Source: Lysobacter sp.
GTDB lineage: Bacteria > Pseudomonadota > Gammaproteobacteria > Burkholderiales > Usitatibacteraceae
Assembly (NCBI GenBank): GCA_023700985.1
Contig: JAMPXV010000003.1
Coordinates: forward strand, 1 to 42,828
Reading direction: 5' to 3'
Length of the DNA: 42,828 bases
A model generated the notes under the pieces. It did no database searches and was not told the origin of the DNA. It was given only the letters and a program-made list of their open reading frames with translations. The position numbers were made by a program, and so were the translations under genes. Numbering within the stretch: the stretch's first letter is position 1; every line of letters starts with the position of its first letter. Positions 27,265-37,487 of the stretch are shown here, in pieces.

Positions 27265-27762
27265 TCAGAACGCGAGGCGCATGACGTGCTCGCCCTCGCT
27301 CACCTCGCCGGTGCGCTCGAAGCCGAGCCGGCGGTAGAAGGCCTCGGGGCTGCCCTCTCCCTCGACGAAGCTGAGGAGCATCGCCTGCGTTCCCGGCACG
27401 GCGCGCGCGTGGTCGATGAGCAGGCGAAGCGCCTGCGCGCCGAAGCCCATCGACTGCCACCGCTGGTCGATCATGAACCGCCAGAGGCCCACGTAGGGCT
27501 CGCGCGACCAGTCCCCGGGCGCCGATTCCGGGCACTGGTGCCAGTCCTCCAGCATCGCGAACCCCACGGCCGTGCCGCCGGCGGCGATGCCGCGGAACCA
27601 GGCCTCCGGGTGGAAGTGCGCCTGCGCGATCGACACCGCGTTGGACGCGACGAACCCCTCCTGCGACGGCGCGACCTTCAGCCGCAGGTAGTCGCGCAGG
27701 TTCTCCTTCGTGATCTCGCGGAGCGAGACGCGCGAGGAGCGGTCTGGATCCAGCCCGGCCAA
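27265..27762 (-). CDS. GNAT family N-acetyltransferase (start uncertain, TTG at 27762 possible)
   Basis: ITKENLRDYLRLKVAPSQEGFVASNAVSIAQAHFHPEAWFRGI...GLWRFMIDQRWQSMGFGAQALRLLIDHARA. Confidence 0.75.
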   Translation of the reverse strand: MAGLDPDRSSRVSLREITKENLRDYLRLKVAPSQEGFVASNAVSIAQAHFHPEAWFRGIAAGGTAVGFAMLEDWHQCPESAPGDWSREPYVGLWRFMIDQRWQSMGFGAQALRLLIDHARAVPGTQAMLLSFVEGEGSPEAFYRRLGFERTGEVSEGEHVMRLAF

Positions 27763-27766
27763 GTGC

Positions 27767-27823
27767 GCGAACCCGGTTCGTGAACCCGGGTCACGAAACC
27801 GGTTCGGGAACCGGGTCCGCGAA
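27767..27823. repeat. ~13-bp quasi-tandem, near-palindromic repeat around the 3' end of the formate dehydrogenase gene
   Basis: GCGAACCCGG-TTCGTGAACCCGG-GTCACGAAACCGG-TTCGGGAACCGG-GTCCGCG; the first ~40 bp are near-palindromic around CCCGGG. Confidence 0.7.
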
Positions 27824-30625
27824 GGACTGCCCGCCGCCGTAGCTCGCCAGCTCCGCGAGCGTGCCGCCCTTGCGCACCGCCACCGCGCAGTACTTGAGCT
27901 CGGCGATCTTGCCGAACGGGTCCAGCGCCGGGTTGGTGAGGAGGTTGGCCGCCGCCTCGTAGAAGGCGAAGGGGATGAAGACCGACCCACGCGGCGTGCC
28001 GTCGTCGGCGCGCGCGGCGAGCGAGATCGCGCCGCGGCGCGAGGCCACCGTGATCACGTCGCCGGGGAGCGCGCCGATGGCGTCGAGGTCCAGCGGGTGC
28101 ATCGAGACGACGGCGCGCGGCTCGATCGCGTCGAGCACGGAGGCGCGGCGCGTCATCGACCCGGTGTGCCAGTGCTCGAGCTGCCGGCCGGTGATGAGGA
28201 CGTAGGGGTAGTCGGCGTCGGGCCGCTCGTCGGCCGGGATGAGGTCCGCGGGCACGAACTTCGCCCTTCCGTCCTTCGTCGGGAACCGGTCGGTGAACAC
28301 CACCGACTGCCCGGGGTCGTCCTCGGTGCGGCACGGGTAGGTCACGCTCGACTGCGCCTCGAGCCTTTCCCACGAGATGCCGCCGATGGAGTTCATGGCC
28401 CCGCGCATCTCCTCGTAGACCTGCGCCACGCCGCTTTCCGGCCCCCCGTAGTTCCAGTCGAGGCCGAGGCGCCTGGCGATCTCCTGGATGATCCACAGGT
28501 CCTGGCGCGCGTCCCCCGGGGGGTCGAGCGCGCGGCGGCCCATCTGCACGATGCGGTCGGTGTTGGTGACGGTGCCCGTCTTCTCCGGCCAGGCGGAAGC
28601 CGGCAGCACGACGTCGGCCAGGTAGGCCGTCTCGGTGAGGAAGATGTCCTGCACGACGAGGTGCTCGAGCTTCGCCAGGCCCTCGCGCGCGTGGTGCGCG
28701 TTGGGGTCCGACATCGCCGGGTTCTCGCCCTCGACGTACATTGCCCTGATCCGGCCCTCGCAGGCGGCATCCATGATCTCGACGACGGTGAGGCCGGGCT
28801 TCGTGTCGAGCTTCTGCCCCCAGTACTTCTCGAAGCGCGCGTTGGCCTCGGGGTTGTCCACGCGCTGGTAGTCCGGGAACATCATCGGGATGAGGCCGGC
28901 ATCCGACGCCCCTTGCACGTTGTTCTGGCCGCGCAGCGGGTGCAGGCCCGTGCCGGGCCGCCCGATCTGCCCGGTCATGAGCGTGAGCGCGATGAGGCAG
29001 CGCGCGTTGTCGGTGCCGTGCACGTGCTGCGAGATGCCCATGCCCCAGAGGATCATCGAGCCCTTCGACGTCGCGTAGGCGCGCGCCACCTCGCGGATCG
29101 TCTCCGCGGGGATGCCGCACAGCGGCGCCATCGCCTCGGCGCTGAAGCCCTTCGCGTTCTCCTTGAGCGCCTCGAAGCCCGTGGTGCGCTCCCGGATGAA
29201 CTCCGGGTCCACGAGCTTCTCCTCGAGGATGGTGTGGATCATCGCGTTGAGGAGGGCCACGTCCATGTCGGGCTTGAACTGCAGCACCCGCCACGCGTGC
29301 CGCGCGATGTCCGTGCGGCGCGGATCGGCCACGACGAGCTTCGCGCCGCGCTTCACCGCGTTCTTGATCCAGGTCGCCGCCACCGGGTGGTTCGAGGTCG
29401 GGTTGGAGCCGATGAGGAAGATCAGTTCGGCCTTCGCGACGTCGGATACCTGGTTCGACACCGCGCCGGAGCCGATCCCTTCCAGCAGCGCCGCGACCGA
29501 CGAGGCGTGGCACAGGCGAGTGCAGTGGTCGACGTTGTTCGAGCCGAAGCCGGTGCGCACCAGCTTCTGGAAGAGGTAGGCCTCCTCGTTGGAGCCCTTG
29601 GCGCTGCCGAAGCCGGCGAGCGCCTCGCCGCCGTGGGCGTCACGGACCTTCCTGAGCCCCCCCGCGGCGAAATCCAGCGCCTCCTCCCACGTGGCCTCGC
29701 GGAAGACCTCGCTCCAGCGCGTGGGATCGACGGTGAAGTCGCCTTGCTTGGGCGCGCCGGGCTTGCGGATGAGCGGCTTCGTGAGGCGGTGCGGGTGGTG
29801 CGCGTAGTCGAAGCCGTAGCGGCCCTTCACGCACAGCCGGTCGTGGTTGGCGGGGCCGTCGCGGCCGTCCACGCGCACGATCGTGTTGTCCTTCACGTGG
29901 TAGGTGAGCTGGCATCCCACGCCGCAGAACGGGCAGACCGAGTCGACCGTCCTGTCCGCCTTGATCGCGTAGGCGCCCTTGGCGGGTGCCAGCGCCCCCG
30001 TGGGGCACGCCTGCACGCATTCGCCGCAGGCCACGCACGTGGACTCCCCCATCGGGTCGTCGAAATCGAACGTGATCTTCGCGTGCGAGCCGCGCCACGA
30101 GTAGCCGATCACGTCGTTCACCTGCTCCTCGCGGCAAGCCCTCACGCAGCGCGTGCACTGGATGCAGGCGTCGAGGTTCACCGCCATGGCCGGGTGCGAG
30201 ACGTCGGCGGCCGGTTGCGCGCGCGCCCCGAAGCGCGGCTTGCCGACGCCCAGCTTCGCGCTCCAGAACGAGAGCTCGTTCATCTCCGGCTTGAGGTCCG
30301 CCGCCGGGGCGTCGGCCTTCAGGAGCTCGAGCACCATCTTCTGGGAGTGCACGGCGCGCGGCGAGACGCTGGAGACCTCCATGTCCTTCGCGGGGGCGCG
30401 GCAGCACGACGGCGCCAGCACGCGCTCGCCCTTGATTTCCACCATGCAGGCGCGGCAGTTGCCGTCGGGGCGGTAGCCCTCCTTGTAGCAGAGGTGCGGG
30501 ATGTCCACGCCGTGCCGCTTCGCGGCCTGGATGATCGTCTCCCCGGCCTGCGCGGAGACGGTCTCGCCGTTCAGCTTGAAGTCGATCGCTTCGGCTTGCG
30601 CAACCGGTTCGTTCATCGCATTCAT
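27791..30625 (-). CDS. fdsA: NAD-type formate dehydrogenase catalytic subunit (FdsA/FdhF-like)
   Basis: Start at 30625 (MNAMNEPVAQ) or 30616; N-terminal 2Fe-2S NuoG-like domain, CIQCTRCVRAC, CVACGECVQACPTGAL, MGISQHVHGTDNARCLIALTLMTGQIGRPGTGLHPLRGQNNVQGASDAG. Confidence 0.88.
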   Translation of the reverse strand: MNAMNEPVAQAEAIDFKLNGETVSAQAGETIIQAAKRHGVDIPHLCYKEGYRPDGNCRACMVEIKGERVLAPSCCRAPAKDMEVSSVSPRAVHSQKMVLELLKADAPAADLKPEMNELSFWSAKLGVGKPRFGARAQPAADVSHPAMAVNLDACIQCTRCVRACREEQVNDVIGYSWRGSHAKITFDFDDPMGESTCVACGECVQACPTGALAPAKGAYAIKADRTVDSVCPFCGVGCQLTYHVKDNTIVRVDGRDGPANHDRLCVKGRYGFDYAHHPHRLTKPLIRKPGAPKQGDFTVDPTRWSEVFREATWEEALDFAAGGLRKVRDAHGGEALAGFGSAKGSNEEAYLFQKLVRTGFGSNNVDHCTRLCHASSVAALLEGIGSGAVSNQVSDVAKAELIFLIGSNPTSNHPVAATWIKNAVKRGAKLVVADPRRTDIARHAWRVLQFKPDMDVALLNAMIHTILEEKLVDPEFIRERTTGFEALKENAKGFSAEAMAPLCGIPAETIREVARAYATSKGSMILWGMGISQHVHGTDNARCLIALTLMTGQIGRPGTGLHPLRGQNNVQGASDAGLIPMMFPDYQRVDNPEANARFEKYWGQKLDTKPGLTVVEIMDAACEGRIRAMYVEGENPAMSDPNAHHAREGLAKLEHLVVQDIFLTETAYLADVVLPASAWPEKTGTVTNTDRIVQMGRRALDPPGDARQDLWIIQEIARRLGLDWNYGGPESGVAQVYEEMRGAMNSIGGISWERLEAQSSVTYPCRTEDDPGQSVVFTDRFPTKDGRAKFVPADLIPADERPDADYPYVLITGRQLEHWHTGSMTRRASVLDAIEPRAVVSMHPLDLDAIGALPGDVITVASRRGAISLAARADDGTPRGSVFIPFAFYEAAANLLTNPALDPFGKIAELKYCAVAVRKGGTLAELASYGGGQSFADPVPEPVS

Positions 30626-30642
30626 CGAGCAGTACCCCTTTG

Positions 30643-30689
30643 GAACACGGATGAACACGGATGGACACGGATAAAGGCGGATGAATGCA
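30643..30689 (+). repeat. Interspersed 10-bp-unit element, copy D (left arm)
   Basis: CCCTTTGG AACACGGATG AACACGGATG GACACGGATA AAGGCGGATG AATGCAG. Confidence 0.8.
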
Positions 30690-30744
30690 GGGCCGGACGC
30701 GGCGCCAAATGGATCGAGACCGCGCTTTGACTCCCTTCAATCAA

Positions 30745-30799
30745 ACATCCGTGTTCATCCGTGTTCATCCGTGTCCCCGTCTTTGGGTCATTCCGTGCG
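30745..30799 (-). repeat. Interspersed 10-bp-unit element, copy E (right arm, inverted relative to D)
   Basis: Reverse complement ...CCCAAAGACGGGG ACACGGATGA ACACGGATGA ACACGGATGT; 27/30 match with 30644-30673. Confidence 0.8.
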
Positions 30800-30807
30800 A
30801 AGGCGCA

Positions 30808-32490
30808 TCAAACTTCGTGAGGGAAATGCTTGATCACGCAGCGGATCGGGTTCGGCGCCGCCTGCCCCAGCCCGCAGATGGACGCGTCCGCCATCGCCTG
30901 CGACAGCTCCTCCAGGAGCGCGGCATCCCACGCCGGCGCCTCCATGAGCTTCGCCGCCTTTGCGGTGCCCGCCCGGCAGGGCGTGCACTGGCCGCAGGAC
31001 TCGTCCTCGAAGAAGCGCATCATGTTGAGCGCCGCGTCCCGCGCCTTGTCGTGGTCCGAGAGCACGATCACGGCCGCCGAGCCGATGAAGCAGCCGTGCG
31101 GCTGGAGGGTATCGAAGTCGAGCGGGATGTCGCCCATCGACGCCGGCAGGATGCCCCCGGAGGCGCCGCCGGGGAGGTACGCGTAGAACTCGTGGCCCTC
31201 CAGCATCCCGCCGCAGTGCTCGGCGATGAGCTCCTTCACGGTGATGCCCGCCGGCGCGAGGTGCACGCCGGGCCGGTTCACGCGGCCCGACACCGAGAAG
31301 GAGCGCAGGCCCTTGCGGCCGTTGCGGCCCTGGGAGGCGAACCAGCCCGCCCCCTTCTCCAGGATCTCGCGCACCCAGTAGAGCGTCTCGAAGTTGTGCT
31401 CGAGCGTCGGGCGGCCGAAGAGGCCGACCTGGGCGACGTAGGGGGGCCGAAGCCGCGGCATGCCCCGCTTGCCCTCGATCGACTCGATCATCGCGGACTC
31501 CTCGCCGCAGATGTAGGCGCCGGCGCCGCGGCGAAGGTGGATCTCGGGAAGCGGCCCCGGCGGGTCGGCCTGCAGCAGCGCGATCTCCTTCTCGAGGGCC
31601 TCGCGGCAGGCGTGGTACTCGTCGCGCAGGTAGATCCAGATCCTCTCGATGCCCGTCGCCCAGGCGGCCACGAGCATGCCCTCGAGGAAGCGGTGCGGGT
31701 CGCGCTCGAGGTAGTGGCGGTCCTTGAACGTGCCGGGCTCGCCCTCGTCGATGTTCACCGCCATGTAGCGCGGGCCGGCCTCGGCGCGCACGATGCGCCA
31801 CTTGCGCCCGGTGGGGAAGCCCGCGCCGCCCAGCCCGCGCAGCCCGGCATCCTCCATGGTCTTCAGCACGACCTCCAGGTCGCGCTTTCCCGCGAGGCAC
31901 TCGGCCCACAGCGCGTATCCGCCGGCCTCGCGGTATTCCGCGTACCCGGTGTGCGAGGTGCGCGGCGGCCGCACGACCCCTTCCTTCACGACCGTCGCGA
32001 CCTTCTCGGCGGTGGCGTCGCCGAAGGCGTTCTGGCCCACGCAGACGGCGGGGGCCTCGGCGCAGCGCCCGATGCACGGCGCCGCCAGCACCCGCACGTT
32101 CGGGCCCAGCGTCACCTTCAGCCGCTCCAGGAGACCCTCGGCCCCGGCCATCCGGCAGGAAAGCGTGTCGCAGACGCGCACGGTGAGCTTCGCGGGCGCT
32201 TCCTCGCCCTCCTTCACGACATCGAAGTGGTGGTAGAAGGTCGCGACCTCGAAGACCTCGGCCTGCGAGAGCTTCATGGCCTCGGCCAGCGCCGCGAGGC
32301 GGGCGGCCGAGAGGCTGCCGAAGTGGTCCTGCACCTTGTGCAGGTTCTCGATGAGGTACTCGGGCGCGCGCGGCGCCTCGCCCAGGAGGGAGGCGATCTC
32401 CTCGCGGGCGACGGCGTCCACGGAGCGGCCCTTGGGAGTCGGGCGGGCCTTGCGGATCTTCGAGAGCGGAATGGCGACGCGGTCGTTCAT
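30808..32490 (-). CDS. fdsB: Formate dehydrogenase beta subunit, fused NuoE-like and NuoF-like (FdsG-FdsB/Fdh1B type)
   Basis: Start at 32490 (MNDRVAIPLSKIRKA); CDTLSCRMAGAEGLLERLK...APCIGRCAEAPAV (NuoE) followed by GLRGLGGAGFPTGRKWRIVRAEAG, CGEESAMIESIEGKRGMPRLRPPY, ESCGQCTPCRAGTAK (NuoF). Confidence 0.88.
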   Translation of the reverse strand: MNDRVAIPLSKIRKARPTPKGRSVDAVAREEIASLLGEAPRAPEYLIENLHKVQDHFGSLSAARLAALAEAMKLSQAEVFEVATFYHHFDVVKEGEEAPAKLTVRVCDTLSCRMAGAEGLLERLKVTLGPNVRVLAAPCIGRCAEAPAVCVGQNAFGDATAEKVATVVKEGVVRPPRTSHTGYAEYREAGGYALWAECLAGKRDLEVVLKTMEDAGLRGLGGAGFPTGRKWRIVRAEAGPRYMAVNIDEGEPGTFKDRHYLERDPHRFLEGMLVAAWATGIERIWIYLRDEYHACREALEKEIALLQADPPGPLPEIHLRRGAGAYICGEESAMIESIEGKRGMPRLRPPYVAQVGLFGRPTLEHNFETLYWVREILEKGAGWFASQGRNGRKGLRSFSVSGRVNRPGVHLAPAGITVKELIAEHCGGMLEGHEFYAYLPGGASGGILPASMGDIPLDFDTLQPHGCFIGSAAVIVLSDHDKARDAALNMMRFFEDESCGQCTPCRAGTAKAAKLMEAPAWDAALLEELSQAMADASICGLGQAAPNPIRCVIKHFPHEV

Positions 32491-32615
32491 GGCGGGCTCT
32501 GGGTTGTCTGCGGCGGGGCCGGCTTGGCTGGCGGCGCCCGGGGGCATGCCCTCGCGTCGCGGGCGATGGGCCTGGGAGTCAGGTGGTTAGACTACCGAAG
32601 GGGAGGCGAGTTTGG

Positions 32616-32633
32616 GCTTGACCCGAGTCAAGC
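32616..32633. promoter_or_regulatory. Candidate FNR/FixK-type palindrome GCTTGAC-CCGA-GTCAAGC
   Basis: 7-bp arms, core TTGAC-N4-GTCAA, in the divergent intergenic region between the fds operon and the amidotransferase gene. Confidence 0.45.
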
Positions 32634-32679
32634 GGCCCCCGTCCCGGCCGGGAGCGGGCGCTGTGCCAGAATGCGCCCC

Positions 32680-33603
32680 ATGTGCCGCGCCCTCCTCTAC
32701 CTCGGCGAGCCCGTCCTGCTGGACAACCTGCTGTACCAGCCCGATTCGGCGCTGGTGCGGCAGAGCTACATGCCGAAGATGCTGCACATGATGAACCTCG
32801 CCGGCTTCGGCATGCGCGCCTGGGACCGGCAGTCGCGCGCCCCCGGGAAGCCCTGGGCCTACGGCTCCACGGAGCTGCCGGTCTTCGACCGCAACCTCAA
32901 GAACCTCGCGGAAAAGGTCGAGGCCTCGGCCGTGCTGGCCCACGTGCGCGGGGTGGCCTACAGCACGGCCGTGGAGATCTCGCCCGCCAATGTGCACCCG
33001 TTCCAGTTTCCGGGCTCGCCGCTTGCCATGGCCCACAACGGCGACCTCGCCCGCTTCGCCGACCTGAGGCCGGCGCTGGCGTCCCACGTGCCGGAGAGCC
33101 TCGTCCGGCACATCCGGGGAACGACGGACAGCGAGTGGATCTACGCGCTCGTTCTCTCCGGCCTGCGCGATCCCCTCGCCGTGCCCGGGGGCGACGAGCT
33201 CGCCGAGGCGATCGCACGGGCGCTCGCCATCATCCGGCGCGAGCGGGAGCGCCTCGGCATCGACGTTTCGTCCTCGGTGAACCTGTTCTTCGCGGACGGC
33301 ACGCAGCTCGCGGCCGTGCGCTACTGCTTCGACTTCGGCCGCTACGCCACGGCGGACGCCGCGCGCGTGCACGAGGCGAACCTGAGCTTCCTGAGCCTGT
33401 GGTACACGCTGGGCCGCGACTACGGCCTGCACGACGGCGAGTGGCGGATGACGGGCGGGGCGCAGGCGGCCGACTCGATCCTCGTGGCCTCCGAGCCGCT
33501 CACGCGCGACGTCGCCTCCTGGGTCGAGGTGCCCGAGTACGCCGTGCTCCACGCCCGCCTGCGCGAGGGCCGGCCCGACGTGACGCTGCGCTACCTGGAC
33601 TAG
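32680..33603 (+). CDS. Class II glutamine amidotransferase (Ntn, YafJ-like)
   Basis: Start at 32680 gives N-terminal MCRALLYLGEP (Cys2 nucleophile); MAHNGDLARF, RGTTDSEWIYAL motifs. Confidence 0.88.
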   Translation: MCRALLYLGEPVLLDNLLYQPDSALVRQSYMPKMLHMMNLAGFGMRAWDRQSRAPGKPWAYGSTELPVFDRNLKNLAEKVEASAVLAHVRGVAYSTAVEISPANVHPFQFPGSPLAMAHNGDLARFADLRPALASHVPESLVRHIRGTTDSEWIYALVLSGLRDPLAVPGGDELAEAIARALAIIRRERERLGIDVSSSVNLFFADGTQLAAVRYCFDFGRYATADAARVHEANLSFLSLWYTLGRDYGLHDGEWRMTGGAQAADSILVASEPLTRDVASWVEVPEYAVLHARLREGRPDVTLRYLD

Positions 33604-34637
33604 CCGGGCGCCCCGCCTTCCGCCCAGAGCTGCGCGGCGCCGGCCTCCTCGATCAGCGCCGCCTCGCGGTCGCGCGAGGCCAGGCGGGCATGGGCCGCCA
33701 GGCGAGTGAGCGCGCGGTTGGTGCGCCCCAGCGCCTCGAGGAGGCTGCGCTGCACGGCCGAGCGCACGCGCGAGGCTGCGGGGCTCTCGCCGAAATAGAG
33801 GGCGCGAAAGGCGTCGGCCGGGATCTCCAGGAGCGTGGAAGCCTCGCGGGCGAAGGCCCACGTGCCGTGCGCGCTGCCGAGCAGCACCCCCATGAACCCC
33901 AGGGGCTTGCCCGGGCCGAGGACCGCCACGCGCCGCTCCATCCCGTCCACCGGGCGCACGACCTCCACCGCGCCGCGGGCCACTACCAGCACGGCGTGCG
34001 CCGCGCCGCCGGGCGCGTGCAGCAGCGCGCCGCGCGGAGCCTCGAGCACCCGGGCCGGCGCGATCACCTCGTCGATCTCGTCGGGGGGAAAGCGCTCGAA
34101 GAAGGCGAGGCGCGGCAGGAAGGACGCGAGGTCGAAGGGCGCCCGGCGCGGGCGCGCCACGTCCGCCAGGGGAACCGCGCCCTCCCGGGCGCGCGACGGC
34201 CGGTCCTCGGGCGAGGCGATCGCCGCCAGCCGCTCGTTCAGGGCGCGCAGCCTCCCGGCGAGCACGATCGTCACCCCGTGCTGCAGCTCGCGCGCGGCGG
34301 GGTGGCGCTGCGAGACCACGGCCCGGAAGTCCTCGAAGGTGAGGAACCAGCCGTCCACGTGCGACGTGGCGACGACCGTCGCCGTGCACGTGCCGGCCTC
34401 CACGAGGGCCATCTCGCCGAAGATGTCGCCGCCCGCGAGGCGCGCGACCACGATGCACTCGCCGCCCGGCGCCGGGATGCGGGCCTCGGCCCCGCCCTCG
34501 CGGAGCACGAAGGCGCCGCGGGCCGCATCCCCGTGCCGCACGAGGGTCGCGCCCTTCACGAAGGAGACGGGGCGGGCGGCGGCGAGCAGCAGCCCGCGCG
34601 CCTCGGGGGAAAGGGACTCCAGGAACGGCTGCGGCAT
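33600..34637 (-). CDS. Protein with two cyclic-nucleotide-binding-like domains
   Basis: FVKGATLVRHGDAARGAFVLREGGAEARI...GGDIFGEMALVEAGTCTATVVATSH and a second copy ...LLHAPGGAAHAVLVVARGAVEVVRPVDGMERRVAVLGPGKPLGFMGVLLGSAHGTWAFARE; no obvious HTH. Confidence 0.75.
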   Translation of the reverse strand: MPQPFLESLSPEARGLLLAAARPVSFVKGATLVRHGDAARGAFVLREGGAEARIPAPGGECIVVARLAGGDIFGEMALVEAGTCTATVVATSHVDGWFLTFEDFRAVVSQRHPAARELQHGVTIVLAGRLRALNERLAAIASPEDRPSRAREGAVPLADVARPRRAPFDLASFLPRLAFFERFPPDEIDEVIAPARVLEAPRGALLHAPGGAAHAVLVVARGAVEVVRPVDGMERRVAVLGPGKPLGFMGVLLGSAHGTWAFAREASTLLEIPADAFRALYFGESPAASRVRSAVQRSLLEALGRTNRALTRLAAHARLASRDREAALIEEAGAAQLWAEGGAPG

Positions 34638-34657
34638 GGCGTCGCCCCGATCGATTG

Positions 34658-34742
34658 ACCCTCACCCCCGACCCCTCTCCCGCAAGCGGGAGAGGGGAGA
34701 AGTTCTCCCTTCTCCCTTGGGAGAAGGGCCGGGGATGAGGGT
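34658..34742. repeat. Palindromic intergenic repeat with terminal inverted arms and two internal hairpins
   Basis: ACCCTCACCCCCGACCC...GGGCCGGGGATGAGGGT terminal arms (15/17); internal CCCCTCTCCCGC-AA-GCGGGAGAGGGG perfect stem and TTCTCCC-TT-GGGAGAA. Confidence 0.85.
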
Positions 34743-34746
34743 GCTG

Positions 34747-35622
34747 CTAAAGCACCGACTTGAGGAGCTTGCCCATCTCGGCCGGGTTGCGCGTCACCTT
34801 GATGCCGCACTCCTCCATCACGGAAAGCTTCTCCTGCGCCGTCCCCTTGCCGCCGGAGATGATGGCGCCCGCGTGCCCCATGCGCTTGCCGGGGGGCGCG
34901 GTCACGCCCGCGATGAAGCCCACGACGGGCTTCTTCATGTTGCCCTTGATCCAGCGGGCGCACGTCTCCTCGTCGGAGCCGCCGATCTCGCCGATCATGA
35001 TCACCGCATCGGTGTCGGGATCGTCGTTGAAGAGCCTGAGCACGTCGATGTGCTTGAGGCCGTTCACCGGGTCCCCGCCGATGCCCACGGCCGAGGACTG
35101 GCCGAGCCCCAGGGCGGTGAGCTGCCCCACGGCCTCGTAGGTGAGCGTGCCGGAGCGCGAGACCACGCCGATGCGGCCCTTCCTGTGGATGTGGCCGGGC
35201 ATGATGCCGATCTTGATCTCCTCGGGCGTGATCGTGCCGGGACAGTTGGGCCCGAGGAGGATCGTCTTCCTGCCCTTCATGCGGTCGCGCGTGCGGATCA
35301 TGTCGCGCACCGGGATGCCCTCGGTGATGCAGATCACCAGGTCCAGCTCCGCGTCCACCGCCTCGTCGATGGCGGCTGCCGCGAAGGGCGGCGGCACGTA
35401 GATCACGGAGACGGTCGCGCCCGTCTGCTTCTTCGCCTCCGCCACCGAGCCGTAGATCGGGATGCCCTCGAAGTCCTCGCCGGCCTTCTTGGGATTCACG
35501 CCGGCCACGAAGCAGTTCCTGCCGTTCGCGTAGTCGCGGCACATCTTCGTGTGGAACTGGCCGGTCTTGCCCGTGATGCCCTGCGTGATGACCTTGGTGT
35601 CCTTGTTGATGAGGATGCTCAT
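34747..35622 (-). CDS. sucD: Succinyl-CoA synthetase (ADP-forming) alpha subunit
   Basis: [34 protein letters not shown]...[42 protein letters not shown]. Confidence 0.95.
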   Translation of the reverse strand: MSILINKDTKVITQGITGKTGQFHTKMCRDYANGRNCFVAGVNPKKAGEDFEGIPIYGSVAEAKKQTGATVSVIYVPPPFAAAAIDEAVDAELDLVICITEGIPVRDMIRTRDRMKGRKTILLGPNCPGTITPEEIKIGIMPGHIHRKGRIGVVSRSGTLTYEAVGQLTALGLGQSSAVGIGGDPVNGLKHIDVLRLFNDDPDTDAVIMIGEIGGSDEETCARWIKGNMKKPVVGFIAGVTAPPGKRMGHAGAIISGGKGTAQEKLSVMEECGIKVTRNPAEMGKLLKSVL

Positions 35623-35635
35623 GTCGTTTTCCCTG

Positions 35636-36799
<1,164 letters not shown>

Positions 36800-36897
36800 T
36801 GTCGTGGGGAGCCTGAGTGATGAGCCCGGCCATTCTAGCAGCCGGGGCAGAGGGCCCCGCCTTGACGCCGGTCAGTCGCGCGCGGGGATTCGCGCGC

Positions 36898-37470
36898 TCA
36901 GTGGTTCTCGGTCGGCCCGCCTTGCGCGGCCGGGGTGCCCCCCCGGTACCAGCGCGGATAGAACCGCGCCACGACCTCCCCGTGCGAGTCGAGCGCGTGG
37001 CAGCGGTCGAGCTGCGGGGGCTTGCGGTCGGGCGGGGCGAGGCCCTGGCCGGCGAAGGTCTGGAAGGCGGCCGTCGCGAGCGACCCGGCGAGCTCCGTGA
37101 GGTGCGTGCACCCGTTCACGCCGCCGAGGCGTTCCTTCACGTGCCGGAGGTAGCCGGGGCCGATGGAAAGGCCGACGAGCTTCGCGTAATCGGGCGTGAT
37201 CGCGTCGCACGCGCCGGCGTAGGGCATGGCGTCAGTGGCCGCGGCCGCGTCGACGATGCGCAGCTCCCGGTCCACGGTGATCCTGAGCCACATGTCGTGG
37301 ACCGCCTCGCCGGGGGGCCTGCGGCGGCCGCCCACGGGGAACTCCACGTCCTTGCGGTCGAAGAGGCGCCCCTCGATGTCGTAGAGGCCGTCCTCGCGCC
37401 GGTAGCCGACGATCTCGATCGTGCGCCTGTGCAGGGGCTCTCGCTTCGCGCCGGAATCGGGCAGCGGCAT
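36898..37470 (-). CDS. DUF2889-type protein
   Basis: Start at 37470: [44 protein letters not shown]...[71 protein letters not shown]. Confidence 0.8.
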   Translation of the reverse strand: MPLPDSGAKREPLHRRTIEIVGYRREDGLYDIEGRLFDRKDVEFPVGGRRRPPGEAVHDMWLRITVDRELRIVDAAAATDAMPYAGACDAITPDYAKLVGLSIGPGYLRHVKERLGGVNGCTHLTELAGSLATAAFQTFAGQGLAPPDRKPPQLDRCHALDSHGEVVARFYPRWYRGGTPAAQGGPTENH

Positions 37471-37487
37471 CGCGTCCGGCTCGCGCC

